NCBI RefSeq assembly: GCF_947495145.1
Contig: NZ_CANLXP010000018.1
Location: forward strand, 1 to 64,000
DNA: 64,000 nt
DNA from: an uncultured Arthrobacter sp.
Lineage (GTDB): Bacteria > Actinomycetota > Actinomycetes > Actinomycetales > Micrococcaceae
Direction: 5' to 3'
Shown here: positions 11,522 through 20,067 of the stretch, piece after piece
Layout: each line of letters opens with the position of its first letter
How positions within the stretch are numbered: position 1 is the first letter of the stretch
The notes under the pieces: generated by a model
What the model was told of the DNA's origin: nothing
Seen by the model: the letters and a program-made list of their open reading frames with translations, nothing else
Databases searched by the model: none
Program-made: the position numbers and the translations under genes

Positions 11522-12625
11522 TTAGAGGTTCTTTCCAAGGACAAGACTGCCATAGCTTGGGTCGCCTTGGGGAACCCGGGCACCCCTTACCTGCCGGTAG
11601 GCGCTCACGTTGCCGCCGAGCTGCACAGGACCGGCTGATCCGGTGCGTCGAAGCAGGTTCTCGGCGGCGAGCAGCCGCTCGAAGCTGGGCTGCACCCCTC
11701 CCAGTTCGACGACGGCGAGTGCCAGGACCCGTTGCCGAAGAGCAGGCGGCAGGGCACGCAGGGCATCCTCGGACAGGAGGATGCGCGCAACGCCGTCGTG
11801 CCTTCCGCTGCCCGGCTGCCCGCTGTTGTCTGCCTCGATATTGTCCGCCTCTGTGCTGCCGACCGGCTGTCTCAACCTGCCGTACTCCGCGGAGGCGAGC
11901 TCCTCGAGGTACGCCGCATCCTGCGCGAGGATGCGCGAGGTCCGGTGAAGGGACTCCGCGATACCGGGGCCCAGTGCGTCCTCGAGGTACGGCAGCACCT
12001 GGGTGCGCACGCGGGAGCGGGTGAGCGAAGGATCGGCGTTTGTCGGATCATGCCATGCGTCGAGGCCGCTGAACCGGCAGATCTCTTCGGTCTCCGCCCG
12101 TCGCAGTGCAAGGAAGGGCCGCAGGTAGATCCCCCGGCGGGACGGCATGCCGCTCAGTGATCGGGTGCCGGAACCGCGGGCGAGACCAAGAAGGACCTGT
12201 TCGGCCTGGTCATCGAGGGTGTGGCCGAGCAGGACTGCGCCGGCGGCGTGGCCGTGAACGGCGGCATCGATCGCTTCGTATCGGGCAGTCCGGGCGGCGG
12301 CCTCGGGACCCATTCCGGAAGCCGCGACCTCGACCCGGCGTACGTCCACCGGCTCGAGGCCCAGCTTCACCAGCTTGGAACGCGCCGCCTCCGCTACGTC
12401 TGCGCTCTCCGGCTGCAGGCCATGGTCGACGACGACGGCTCCGACCCTGTACTGCCCGCTCTGTGCGAAGTAGGCGGCGGTCGCCGCGAGGGCGAGTGAG
12501 TCGGTTCCGCCGCTGCAGGCGACCAGGATGAGCGACCCCTGCGGCAGGCCCGCTTCATCGAGTGAAGCCCGGATCAGGTTTCTCGCCGTGCCGACCGTTG
12601 GGCTGAGCCGTGGCCGCCGGCTCAC
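11522..12625 (-). CDS. tilS: tRNA(Ile)-lysidine synthetase
   Basis: TilS attaches lysine to C34 of the CAU anticodon of tRNA-Ile, so that it reads AUA. The PP-loop ACSGGTDSLALAA holds SGGTDS at residues 38-43. I chose the GTG at 12625, which overlaps the preceding stop by 4 bases and gives 367 residues. An ATG at 12700 would overlap the upstream gene by 79 bases. The RDPTNAD-like block appears as HDPTNADPSLTRSRVR near residue 180. Confidence 0.93.
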   Translation of the reverse strand: MSRRPRLSPTVGTARNLIRASLDEAGLPQGSLILVACSGGTDSLALAATAAYFAQSGQYRVGAVVVDHGLQPESADVAEAARSKLVKLGLEPVDVRRVEVAASGMGPEAAARTARYEAIDAAVHGHAAGAVLLGHTLDDQAEQVLLGLARGSGTRSLSGMPSRRGIYLRPFLALRRAETEEICRFSGLDAWHDPTNADPSLTRSRVRTQVLPYLEDALGPGIAESLHRTSRILAQDAAYLEELASAEYGRLRQPVGSTEADNIEADNSGQPGSGRHDGVARILLSEDALRALPPALRQRVLALAVVELGGVQPSFERLLAAENLLRRTGSAGPVQLGGNVSAYRQVRGARVPQGDPSYGSLVLGKNL

Positions 12626-13761
12626 AGCCCCATCCGGCTGATCCACTCCTCGGGCGCGTGGATCTCCTTCTCCGTCGGCAGGTTCTCCGCCCGCTCCCAC
12701 ACCCGGTTGAAGCCCTCCATCCCGACGGCGTCAACGACCGCACGGACGAAGCGTGCTCCGTCGCTGTACTGGCGCATCTTGGCATCGAGACCCATGAGCC
12801 TGCGGATGAATTTCTCGACCGGTCCGCGGGACTTGCCGCGCGCGTTGAACCGGCGGCGGATGGTCTTCACGGTGGGGACGATACTGGAATCAACGGCGTC
12901 CATCACCACATTCGCATGCCCTTCGAGCAGGCTCATGACGGCGGTGAGATGGGAGAGCCGGGCCTTGTCTTCCGGCTCCTGGAGAAGCGAGAGGATACCG
13001 CCGTCGCTCGGGGGTACACCGTCGTCGTTCTGTTCCCTGCTGCCGCCAGCCCCATCGGTGGACTGCTGGCCTCGCGTGGGCAGCGATTTCAGCGCGTTGG
13101 TGAGACGCTCCGCGAGCGTGTCCGCCTTATCAGCGAGCCCGACGGTGAGCTGTGAGATGTGCTCCATCATGTGGTCCTTGAGCCACGGCGCCGCCGCGAA
13201 CTGCACCCGGTGCGTCTGTTCGTGCAGGCATACCCACAACCGGAAATCGGCCGGCTCGACGTTGAGTTCCCGCTCGACCGACACAATGTTGGGCGCCACA
13301 AGCATGAGGCGCCCGCCCGGTCCGCGGCTGGAGGCGACGAAGGGATCATACTGGCCGAGCACTTTGCTGGAGAGGAAGGCCAGGATTGCACCCATCTGGG
13401 CGCCGGTGACCGAGCCGCCCAGTGCGGCGTTGGCTGCCTTCAGCTGCTCGGCCTTCGTCTCCATCAGGTGCTCGATGGCTGGCGCCATCAGCATCTTGAA
13501 ACTCTGTGTGTTCGCTTTGGCCCACGATGCGCGGTCCACGATGATCAGTTCCGAATCCCGCAGGTCGCGGGCCGCATCGAGGCCGGTGATCCGGTGAACG
13601 TGCTCGACAGAGAGATCCGCCAGTTCACGGAGATTGCCGACGACGTCCCGAACCTCCGCGGCAGTCAGTTTGGGGCCGGGAGGCGTGAGTTTTGCCGCGC
13701 TGCTGGCGGCGAGATCCCAGTTGACGAGCTGAAGGGGGGCGTTGCTGTCCATGATGGCCAT
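12622..13761 (-). CDS. DUF2342-type zinc-dependent metalloprotease
   Basis: The product has 379 residues and belongs to the actinobacterial zincin-like family formerly labelled F420-biosynthesis-associated or DUF2342. The zinc motif HEQTH is at residues 180-184, followed by RVQFAAAPWLKDHM. The natural substrate is unknown. The start has no ribosome site, but a TAATGT -10 box lies exactly 6 bases upstream of the ATG, so the mRNA is probably leaderless. The stop overlaps tilS. Confidence 0.88.
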   Translation of the reverse strand: MAIMDSNAPLQLVNWDLAASSAAKLTPPGPKLTAAEVRDVVGNLRELADLSVEHVHRITGLDAARDLRDSELIIVDRASWAKANTQSFKMLMAPAIEHLMETKAEQLKAANAALGGSVTGAQMGAILAFLSSKVLGQYDPFVASSRGPGGRLMLVAPNIVSVERELNVEPADFRLWVCLHEQTHRVQFAAAPWLKDHMMEHISQLTVGLADKADTLAERLTNALKSLPTRGQQSTDGAGGSREQNDDGVPPSDGGILSLLQEPEDKARLSHLTAVMSLLEGHANVVMDAVDSSIVPTVKTIRRRFNARGKSRGPVEKFIRRLMGLDAKMRQYSDGARFVRAVVDAVGMEGFNRVWERAENLPTEKEIHAPEEWISRMGL

Positions 13762-13767
13762 TCGACC

Positions 13768-13773
13768 ACATTA
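13768..13773 (-). promoter_or_regulatory. -10 box TAATGT of the metalloprotease gene
   Basis: Read on the minus strand, TAATGT ends 6 bases before the ATG at 13761. Transcription would start at or next to the start codon, which explains the missing ribosome site. Confidence 0.5.
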
Positions 13774-13841
13774 GTCTGGGAGGCCGCTCGGCAACGCCCG
13801 TCCACAGGGACCGAGGCGAGCAAGGTGTGCCGACGCCCGGT

Positions 13842-15269
13842 TCAGCGGCACCCGCATGTCGCCAGGACTGCCGCTGCCGAATCGACGGCGGCGCGCGCCG
13901 GCTCGGTGGTGCCCTCGAGCCCGCTCGCGATGAACGAGAACACGAGCAGCCGACCGTCCGTCGACACCACATGGCCGGTGAGGGCGGTGACGGCGTTGAG
14001 GGTTCCGGTCTTGGCCCGGACCACGCCGGCGCCGGAGAAGGTGGGTGCGTCGCCGTCGTTATAGCGCTCAGCCAGCGTCCCTGAGAGGCCGGCCACCGGC
14101 AGTCCGTGGAGCACATGCCGCAGGGCGCGGCTGTCGGAACGGAGCAGCGTACGCACCACGTCGGTGAGCTGACGGGGAGTGACCCGGTTGCGCGGGGAAA
14201 GGCCGGAAGCGTCGCCGAGCACCATGCCCTCCGTCGGCACCCCCAGTTCCGTGATCACCTCGGCAATGGTTTCCAGGCCCCCTCCGAACGACGCCGGCCG
14301 GCCGCTGGCTTCCGCCGCCAGCCGGGCGAGGACTTCGGCAAGGTAGTTGTCCGACGTCAGGAGCATGTGCTCCACCTGCGCTTCGACGGTGGCCGATTCC
14401 ACGGTCGCCAGCACCACCGCGTCCTCGCCGGCCGGCTGTCGCTCAATCCCCTCCTGCACCTGAACGCCTGCCGCTATCAGTGCCTCCCGGAAGGCAGCGG
14501 CGGTCACGAGTGCTGCGTCTGCCGCCCTGGCACCGGACCGCTTCGACTCGTCCAGCCAGGACGAGTTGATGGCGAGGGGATAGATCGGCGCAACCTCCCC
14601 CGCCTCCACGTCACCGGGCTGCCAGCTGGGATTCAGCACATCGCCGACGAAGAAGGTGTCATCGAGGACGAGGCGGTAGGAACCGCCGTCGTCGAGCTTG
14701 GCAGCTGTCTGCTCTGCGAGCGTAGCGAGGCCGGCGTGCCCGACGACGGCGTCTGGGTTCGACTGACCTGTTCCGAGCAGTACATCCCCTTCCCCCCGCA
14801 GCACCAGAACGCCGTCTGCGCCGACCCCGCCGGTAAGCACGGACGTGCTCAGGCGCTGGTCGGGGTCGAGCTTCGCCAGCGCCGCCGTGGCGGTGAGGAT
14901 CTTGATGTTCGACGCCGGAAGCTGCAGTTCGCCGCCTCCCCGCTCGAAAAGCACCTCGCCGGTCAGTGCATCAAGAACGACGCCGGTCACCGGAGTTTCG
15001 CCCGGGACTTCCAGTGCAGCAGCGAGCAGCGGAGCAAGGACATCCGGTGTGGGCGTCGGCGCCTGAGCGCTCAGCTGGCTGACAAGCGTCGGTGGGGCAA
15101 CGTCGTCGGGAGGTTGCTGGATCGGTGGAATTTCCGGCTCGGCTTCGTCCGGTGGAGCAGTGACCAGTTCAGCGATCTGCGGCCCGTAGTGAAGACCGAA
15201 GGGAATCGCCAGCGCTGCAAGCATCAGGGCAAGCAGCAGGGCAGTCAACACCCTGGCGCTGCGCTTCAT
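13842..15269 (-). CDS. dacB: D-alanyl-D-alanine carboxypeptidase/endopeptidase (PBP4 type)
   Basis: This enzyme trims or cleaves peptidoglycan peptides outside the membrane. The 475-residue product has an N-terminal signal anchor (residues 8-25), a Pro-rich linker to about residue 75, and the three penicillin-binding motifs: S120-N-I-K123, S306-D-N308 and K420-T-G422. The large insert between the first two motifs fits PBP4 (family S13). An AGAGGAAAC ribosome site precedes the ATG. It is divergent from ppa across 206 bases. Confidence 0.94.
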   Translation of the reverse strand: MKRSARVLTALLLALMLAALAIPFGLHYGPQIAELVTAPPDEAEPEIPPIQQPPDDVAPPTLVSQLSAQAPTPTPDVLAPLLAAALEVPGETPVTGVVLDALTGEVLFERGGGELQLPASNIKILTATAALAKLDPDQRLSTSVLTGGVGADGVLVLRGEGDVLLGTGQSNPDAVVGHAGLATLAEQTAAKLDDGGSYRLVLDDTFFVGDVLNPSWQPGDVEAGEVAPIYPLAINSSWLDESKRSGARAADAALVTAAAFREALIAAGVQVQEGIERQPAGEDAVVLATVESATVEAQVEHMLLTSDNYLAEVLARLAAEASGRPASFGGGLETIAEVITELGVPTEGMVLGDASGLSPRNRVTPRQLTDVVRTLLRSDSRALRHVLHGLPVAGLSGTLAERYNDGDAPTFSGAGVVRAKTGTLNAVTALTGHVVSTDGRLLVFSFIASGLEGTTEPARAAVDSAAAVLATCGCR

Positions 15270-15382
15270 GGTTTCCTCTTGCTGGGACTCATTGGAACTG
15301 GCTCGGTCGCCTCCGGTCAGAAATCGGTGATGACGGTCGGCGGCCTATATCTTTAACAGTAGATCGGGGCCGTGGGTGGTTC

Positions 15383-15406
15383 AGTCATGTCAATTGAGTC
15401 ATGTCA
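15383..15406. repeat. Direct repeat agtcatgtca, two copies
   Basis: The 10-mer agtcatgtca occurs at 15383-15392 and 15397-15406 with a 14-base period, in the divergent region between dacB and ppa. It may be a binding site for a regulator of either gene. Nothing else is evident in 15270-15475. Confidence 0.35.
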
Positions 15407-15475
15407 TTCCAACCTCTCCGCTGCCCACCAGGAAGTTTCACCCGCTTTCCAACCAGCTGACCGCAGGAGTTCCAC

Positions 15476-16048
15476 ATGGCCATGAAGCTCGACGTCACCA
15501 TCGAGATCCCCAAGGGATCACGCGTCAAGTACGAGATCGATCACGAGACCCACCGCCTCCGCCTGGACCGAGTGCTTTTCACCTCAATGCAGTACCCCAC
15601 GCACTACGGCTACTTCGAGAACACCCTTGGCGAGGACGGCGATCCGCTGGACGCGCTGGTGCTGCTGCAGGATTTCGACCTCATTCCGGGCGTTCTGGTG
15701 GAATCGCGCCCGATCGGCGTTTTCAACATGGTGGACGACGGCGGCGGCGACGCCAAGGTGCTGTGCGTTCCGGTTGACGCACGTTTCGATCACATCCAGG
15801 ACCTCGGGGATGTCTCCAAGTTCCTACTGGACGAGATTGAGCACTTTTTCCGCAAGTACAAGGACCTTGAGCCCGGCAAATGGGTTGAGGCGGCTGACTG
15901 GGAGGGCCGTGAGGCTGCCGAGGCGGAGGTTGAGGCGTCACTGAAGCGCTTCGAGGCTCTGGGCGAGGCCAGTGAAGAGGACGAGCCGCAGGGCCGCTCC
16001 GTCGACGCCGACACCGACAACGCAGACATCACCCCTCAGGGCCGCTAG
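15476..16048 (+). CDS. ppa: Inorganic pyrophosphatase
   Basis: Ppa hydrolyses pyrophosphate to phosphate and so pulls biosynthetic reactions forward. The 190-residue family I enzyme carries [13 protein letters not shown] and the metal-binding signature [12 protein letters not shown], then [10 protein letters not shown]. The final 25 residues are an acidic tail ([15 protein letters not shown]) beyond the usual fold. An AGGAG site precedes the ATG at 15476. A second in-frame ATG at 15482 is a possible alternative start. Confidence 0.97.
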   Translation: MAMKLDVTIEIPKGSRVKYEIDHETHRLRLDRVLFTSMQYPTHYGYFENTLGEDGDPLDALVLLQDFDLIPGVLVESRPIGVFNMVDDGGGDAKVLCVPVDARFDHIQDLGDVSKFLLDEIEHFFRKYKDLEPGKWVEAADWEGREAAEAEVEASLKRFEALGEASEEDEPQGRSVDADTDNADITPQGR

Positions 16049-16087
16049 GCACTGAGCAGGCGCTGCCGCTAGGTACTGGGTAAACAC

Positions 16088-16125
16088 AGCCGCCGAATCA
16101 ACGTAAATCGGTTGATTCGGCGGCT
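16088..16125. promoter_or_regulatory. Perfect 15-bp-arm palindrome, candidate operator
   Basis: The arms 16088-16102 (agccgccgaatcaac) and 16111-16125 are exact reverse complements with an 8-base spacer. The right arm contains TTGATT (16112-16117), the likely -35 box of the next gene. No T-run follows, so it does not look like a normal terminator of ppa. Binding by the product of the downstream HTH gene is plausible. Confidence 0.6.
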
Positions 16126-16139
16126 CCCTCCGTCATACT
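16112..16139 (+). promoter_or_regulatory. Promoter of the SatD-like gene
   Basis: TTGATT (16112-16117), a 16-base spacer and CATACT (16134-16139) precede the ATG at 16146 by 6 bases. This spacing predicts a leaderless transcript. The -35 box lies inside the right arm of the palindrome. Confidence 0.5.
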
Positions 16140-16145
16140 GAGGTC

Positions 16146-16775
16146 ATGCTGTTCGTGGTGACCATCAATCAGCGCGACTCCCGCGATGTGGGTGATCTGG
16201 TGCCTGAGTTACTGCGTGAGTTCCGGTTCGTCGACACCGTCATACCCTTCCAGCGATCCGTCGGAGACGAACTGCAGGGCGTCGTCGGGAGCGCGCGAGT
16301 CGCCGTTGACGTGGCGCTCAAGGCCATTCGGTTTCGCCGCTGGCACGTGGGAATCGGTGTGGGCGAAGTTCATTCGCCGATGCCGGAGCGCATCACGGAC
16401 GCGGAGGGATACGGGCTGGTGTACTCACGCAGGGCGGTGAACCGGGCCCAGAAGACAGGCGAGCGCATACCGCTGGCTGTCGAGGGCCCGGACGCGGAGG
16501 TCGCCGCCGAGGCGGAAGCGGTACTGCGCCTGCTTGGGCAGATCGTATATACCCGCACCGACGCAGAGTGGAATGTGCTGGACCTGATGACGCCCGGCGC
16601 GCGCGGGCAACAGAAACTGATCGCCCAGGAGTTGGGAATCACCACGCAGGCGGTGAGCAAGGCTGTGATCCGCTCGCATTGGGTGGAAGAGTGGGCCACC
16701 CGCCCCGCAGCCGCACGGCTCCTTGACCTCGTCTACGGGCCGGTGGCCCTGCCGCCTGCAGCGCTGGCTTACTAG
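16146..16775 (+). CDS. SatD-like protein with C-terminal helix-turn-helix
   Basis: The product has 209 residues. The N-terminal 130 residues resemble SatD-family proteins (FVVTINQRDSRDVGDL, then FQRSVGDELQGVV). The C-terminal part holds a probable helix-turn-helix at residues 155-176 (QKLIAQELGITTQAVSKAV). It is therefore probably a transcription factor with a ligand-sensing or catalytic-like N-terminal domain. The palindrome at its promoter suggests self-regulation. Its stop shares bases with the convergent phosphatase gene. The function is not known. Confidence 0.8.
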   Translation: MLFVVTINQRDSRDVGDLVPELLREFRFVDTVIPFQRSVGDELQGVVGSARVAVDVALKAIRFRRWHVGIGVGEVHSPMPERITDAEGYGLVYSRRAVNRAQKTGERIPLAVEGPDAEVAAEAEAVLRLLGQIVYTRTDAEWNVLDLMTPGARGQQKLIAQELGITTQAVSKAVIRSHWVEEWATRPAAARLLDLVYGPVALPPAALAY

Positions 16776-17629
16776 CGCTCCTCCTGGCCCGCGCGGGTAA
16801 GGGAACGAAGGATCTTGGCAGCGCCGTCGTCGTATACCGACGCCGTCACCTCCGAAGCAGCCGCAAGCACCTCATCCGGTGCCTGACCCATCGCAACCCC
16901 CCGTGCGGCCCAGGAGAGCATTTCGATGTCATTGCGGCCGTCACCGATGGCGACTGTCTCGGAGGGGTCAACGTCCACTCTCCGGCGCACCAGTTCGAGG
17001 GCGCTGGCCTTGGTGACGCCCGCCGCCGCAATATCCAGCCAGGCCGTCCAGCCGACCGAGTAGGTAACACCATGGAGGCCGATGGACTCGACGGCGTCGC
17101 CGAACTCCTCGGCTGTGCTGTCGGTGCTGAAGACCACCACGCGAACCGCGCGGGCACGCAGCATCCGCTCGAAATCGACGCTCTCCGCTTCAGAGCCGAA
17201 GCTCGCGTCCTGGAACCGTTCAGTGGAGAGGAAGCGGCCCTCGTCATCCTCAAGTGCGAATTTTGCCGTAGGGAGGCTCTTGCGAAGGGCGACCAGGGCC
17301 GGCTGCGGGTCAAACACGACTCGGTTGATTACCTCGTAGCCGTCCTCGAACTCGTCCACATCGATCCGGAGAGTTACGCCGCCGTTGGAGCACACGGCGT
17401 GCCCGCGGGTCAGCCCGATCTTTTCAATGATGGGCAGGGTAGCGCCGAGCGACCTGCCGGTGGCGATCACCACCTCGTGGCCGGAGTCTACGACGGCGGT
17501 AGCCGCCGCTCGGACCTCGTCCGACATTTGCCCCTCGTGATCCACCAGGGTTCCGTCAACGTCGAGTGCTATCAGTTTGCGTGTGGTCTGCTGCTGGTCA
17601 TCGATGCCAGCGGGAAACGTAGTTGTCAT
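16772..17629 (-). CDS. Cof-type HAD-IIB phosphatase
   Basis: The 285-residue HAD-superfamily hydrolase has motif I IALDVDGTLVD (near residue 18), motif II VIATGRS, and motif III/IV with K in KASALELV and GDGRNDIEML near residue 225. A cap domain lies between them, as in Cof/YbdK sugar-phosphate or FMN phosphatases. The substrate cannot be told from sequence. It converges on the SatD-like gene, with both stops inside the same CTAG. Confidence 0.9.
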   Translation of the reverse strand: MTTTFPAGIDDQQQTTRKLIALDVDGTLVDHEGQMSDEVRAAATAVVDSGHEVVIATGRSLGATLPIIEKIGLTRGHAVCSNGGVTLRIDVDEFEDGYEVINRVVFDPQPALVALRKSLPTAKFALEDDEGRFLSTERFQDASFGSEAESVDFERMLRARAVRVVVFSTDSTAEEFGDAVESIGLHGVTYSVGWTAWLDIAAAGVTKASALELVRRRVDVDPSETVAIGDGRNDIEMLSWAARGVAMGQAPDEVLAAASEVTASVYDDGAAKILRSLTRAGQEER

Positions 17630-17712
17630 CGTTAAAGTGAAACAGAAAACCCGGTAATCGCGGGTAGGTTTTTGATCACAACTGGGCCAACGCGCGGTTA
17701 CGGAGAACAGAA

Positions 17713-18726
17713 ATGCACGTAGACAAGCGAAGTATCGACGAAGCCATCACGGAGGGATTGTTCACCGGCGTCATCACAATCGATGTCGGAGACGTGCGCA
17801 CCCTGGAGCGCTGCGAGGGCTTCATTCATCGCGCGCTGGGCGCCCCCATGACGGCCAGTACACGCATCGCGGTCGCGAGCGGCAGCAAAGCGTTCACCGC
17901 CCTCGCGGTCATGCGCCTGGTCGAGGACGGTCGTCTGCAGCTCGATCGGCGGGTACGCGCCCTGCTGGGTGACGACCTGCCGCTGATCGCCGACGACGTC
18001 ACCGTAGAGCACCTGCTGTGCCACACGTCGGGCATCGGCGATTACCTGGACGAGGACGCCGGCTGGGAGGTGTCCGACCATGTGCTTACCCTGCCGGTTC
18101 ATACGCTGACCACCTCGAAGGCTTTCCTGCCGATGCTCGACGGGCACCCGCAGAAGTTCCCTCCCGGCGATAGGTTCGAGTACTGTAACGGCGGCTACAT
18201 GGTGCTTGCGCTGCTGCTGGAGCGGCTCACCGGACAGATCTTCCATGACGCCATCCAGCAGCTCGTGTTCCGACCGGCGGGCCTGGAGCGCACTGCCTTC
18301 CTGCCGCTGAATGACCTTCCGGCTGATGCCGCGCCCGGCTACGTCCTCGACGAGGGGAACCTCGTCAACACGTTGCACTTGCCGGTTCTCGGCAACGGCG
18401 ACGGCGGGGCGTTCACGACGGCATCTGACCTGCACCGCTTCTGGCTTGCTTTCCTGGAAGGACGGATTGTCTCGCACGAAACGGCTGCGGAAATGGTCCG
18501 CCCTCGCCATGATGTACCGGCCGAGCAGATGCGGTACGGGATGGGATTCTGGGTCCACAGGGCGCACCCGGCTCTGATTCTCGAGGGGTACGACGCGGGC
18601 GCATCTTTCCGGTCAACGCACATCCCGGAGACTCAAACCACCGTCACCGTCCTCGGCAACAGCTCAGAGGGTGCGTGGCCGGTGATCTCGACGCTTGCAC
18701 AGATGATCGATGCCGAGCTCGCTTGA
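17713..18726 (+). CDS. Serine hydrolase, class C beta-lactamase family
   Basis: The product has 337 residues. The catalytic motifs are S56-G-S-K59 and Y157-C-N159, followed by the fold's typical LLCHTSGIGDYL and LDRRVRALL stretches. No signal peptide is seen, so the protein is probably cytoplasmic. It is more likely an esterase or peptidase than an antibiotic-resistance enzyme. A GGAGAA site precedes the ATG. It is divergent from the HAD phosphatase and convergent with serS, 8 bases apart. Confidence 0.9.
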   Translation: MHVDKRSIDEAITEGLFTGVITIDVGDVRTLERCEGFIHRALGAPMTASTRIAVASGSKAFTALAVMRLVEDGRLQLDRRVRALLGDDLPLIADDVTVEHLLCHTSGIGDYLDEDAGWEVSDHVLTLPVHTLTTSKAFLPMLDGHPQKFPPGDRFEYCNGGYMVLALLLERLTGQIFHDAIQQLVFRPAGLERTAFLPLNDLPADAAPGYVLDEGNLVNTLHLPVLGNGDGGAFTTASDLHRFWLAFLEGRIVSHETAAEMVRPRHDVPAEQMRYGMGFWVHRAHPALILEGYDAGASFRSTHIPETQTTVTVLGNSSEGAWPVISTLAQMIDAELA

Positions 18727-18734
18727 GGCTGCGC

Positions 18735-20000
18735 CTATAGGACCGGCAGCACCTCGAGACCGCCCAGGTAGGGGCGCAGCGCGGCCGGCACGTTGACCGA
18801 TCCGTCAGGGTTCTGGTGATGCTCAAGGATGGCGACGATCCACCTCGTTGTCGCGAGGGTGCCGTTCAGCGTGGCGACGGCGCGGGTGGACTTCGCTCCG
18901 GCAACCCTTTCGCGGATGTTGAGCCGCCGCGCCTGGAAGCTGGTGCAGTTCGAGGTGGACGTGAGCTCGCGGTATGCGTTCTGCGTGGGCACCCAGGCTT
19001 CACAGTCGAACTTGCGCGCGGCGGACATGCCGAGATCTCCCGCGGCGGTGTCGATGACGCGGTAGGGCAGCTCCACCTTAGCCAGCATCTCCTCTTCCCA
19101 GGCCAGCATCCGTTCGTGTTCCGCCAGGGATTCCTCGACGGTGGTGTAGGTGAACATCTCCACCTTGTTGAACTGGTGCACGCGGATGATTCCGCGGGTG
19201 TCCTTACCGTGCGATCCGGCCTCCCGGCGGTAGCACGATGACCAGCCCGCATACCGCAGCGGCCCTGCCGAAAGGTCCAGGATTTCATCCGAGTGATACC
19301 CTGCGAGCGCCACCTCGGAGGTTCCGGTGAGGTAGAGGTCGTCTTCGGGGAGCCGGTAGATTTCCGCGTCATGGGCGATGTCGAAACCTGTTCCCTGCAT
19401 GGTCTCGGGCCGCACAAGCGTGGGGGTGATCATGGGGGTGAAACCGGAGGCGATCGCCTGGTCCATGGCCATGTTCAACAGCGCCAGCTCAAGCCGGGCA
19501 CCGACGCCCTTCAGGAAGTAGAACCGCGATCCTGAGACCTTGGCGCCGCGCTCCATGTCGATAGCACCAATAAGCTCGCCGATTTCCAGGTGGTCGCGCG
19601 GCTCAAACTCGAACTGCCGCGGCTCCCCCACCGTCTTGACGACGACGAAGTCCTCCTCACCGCCTGCAGGCACGCCGTCCAGGATGGCGTTGGGCAACCG
19701 TCGCAGCAGGGACTCAGCCTCGGACTTCGCTTCCTCCGCCTGGGCTGCGGCAGCCTTCACAGACCCTGCCAGTTCCTTGACCTCCGCGAGGAGGGCCTGC
19801 TTCTCGTCGCCCTTTGCCTTGGCAACCCGCTTGCTGAAGGCATTCTGTTCCGCTCGCAGCGTCTCCGCGCTGGTAACCGCTTCGCGACGCCGGGAATCTG
19901 CTGCGATGATCGCATCGACCAGGGATTTATCCGCCTTCCGCGAGCGCTGTGAGAAGCGGAACTTTTCAGGATTTTCGCGGAGTTCGTTTACGTCGATCAC
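18735..20000 (-). CDS. serS: Serine--tRNA ligase
   Basis: SerRS charges tRNA-Ser and tRNA-Sec. The 421-residue product has the N-terminal long antiparallel coiled-coil arm (about residues 30-100) that grips the tRNA variable arm. It also has class II motif 2 ([20 protein letters not shown]) and motif 3 ([18 protein letters not shown]). The start is GTG at 20000. A TAGTCT -10 box sits 6 bases upstream, so the transcript may be leaderless. Confidence 0.98.
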   Translation of the reverse strand: MIDVNELRENPEKFRFSQRSRKADKSLVDAIIAADSRRREAVTSAETLRAEQNAFSKRVAKAKGDEKQALLAEVKELAGSVKAAAAQAEEAKSEAESLLRRLPNAILDGVPAGGEEDFVVVKTVGEPRQFEFEPRDHLEIGELIGAIDMERGAKVSGSRFYFLKGVGARLELALLNMAMDQAIASGFTPMITPTLVRPETMQGTGFDIAHDAEIYRLPEDDLYLTGTSEVALAGYHSDEILDLSAGPLRYAGWSSCYRREAGSHGKDTRGIIRVHQFNKVEMFTYTTVEESLAEHERMLAWEEEMLAKVELPYRVIDTAAGDLGMSAARKFDCEAWVPTQNAYRELTSTSNCTSFQARRLNIRERVAGAKSTRAVATLNGTLATTRWIVAILEHHQNPDGSVNVPAALRPYLGGLEVLPVL

Positions 20001-20006
20001 CCCTCC

Positions 20007-20012
20007 AGACTA
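20007..20012 (-). promoter_or_regulatory. -10 box TAGTCT of serS
   Basis: On the minus strand TAGTCT ends 6 bases before the serS GTG. The same hexamer, facing the other way, serves the divergent lipid-kinase gene 40 bases away. Confidence 0.5.
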
Positions 20013-20053
20013 CCGAACACGCACCCGGGTGCCCGCACGCTGACGCCGAAGGC

Positions 20054-20059
20054 TAGTCT
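20054..20059 (+). promoter_or_regulatory. -10 box TAGTCT of the diacylglycerol kinase gene
   Basis: TAGTCT ends 8 bases before the ATG at 20068. No purine-rich ribosome site at normal spacing is present, so a very short leader or leaderless mRNA is likely. Confidence 0.45.
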
Positions 20060-20067
20060 GGGGAATC

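Noticed and set aside
14106-15356. Open frame of 416 codons on the + strand
   Set aside because: It is the antisense shadow of dacB, whose three active-site motifs are intact.
17649-17665. Short hairpin acccg-N7-cgggt before aggttttt
   Set aside because: The stem is only 5 bases and lies between divergent genes, where no terminator is expected.
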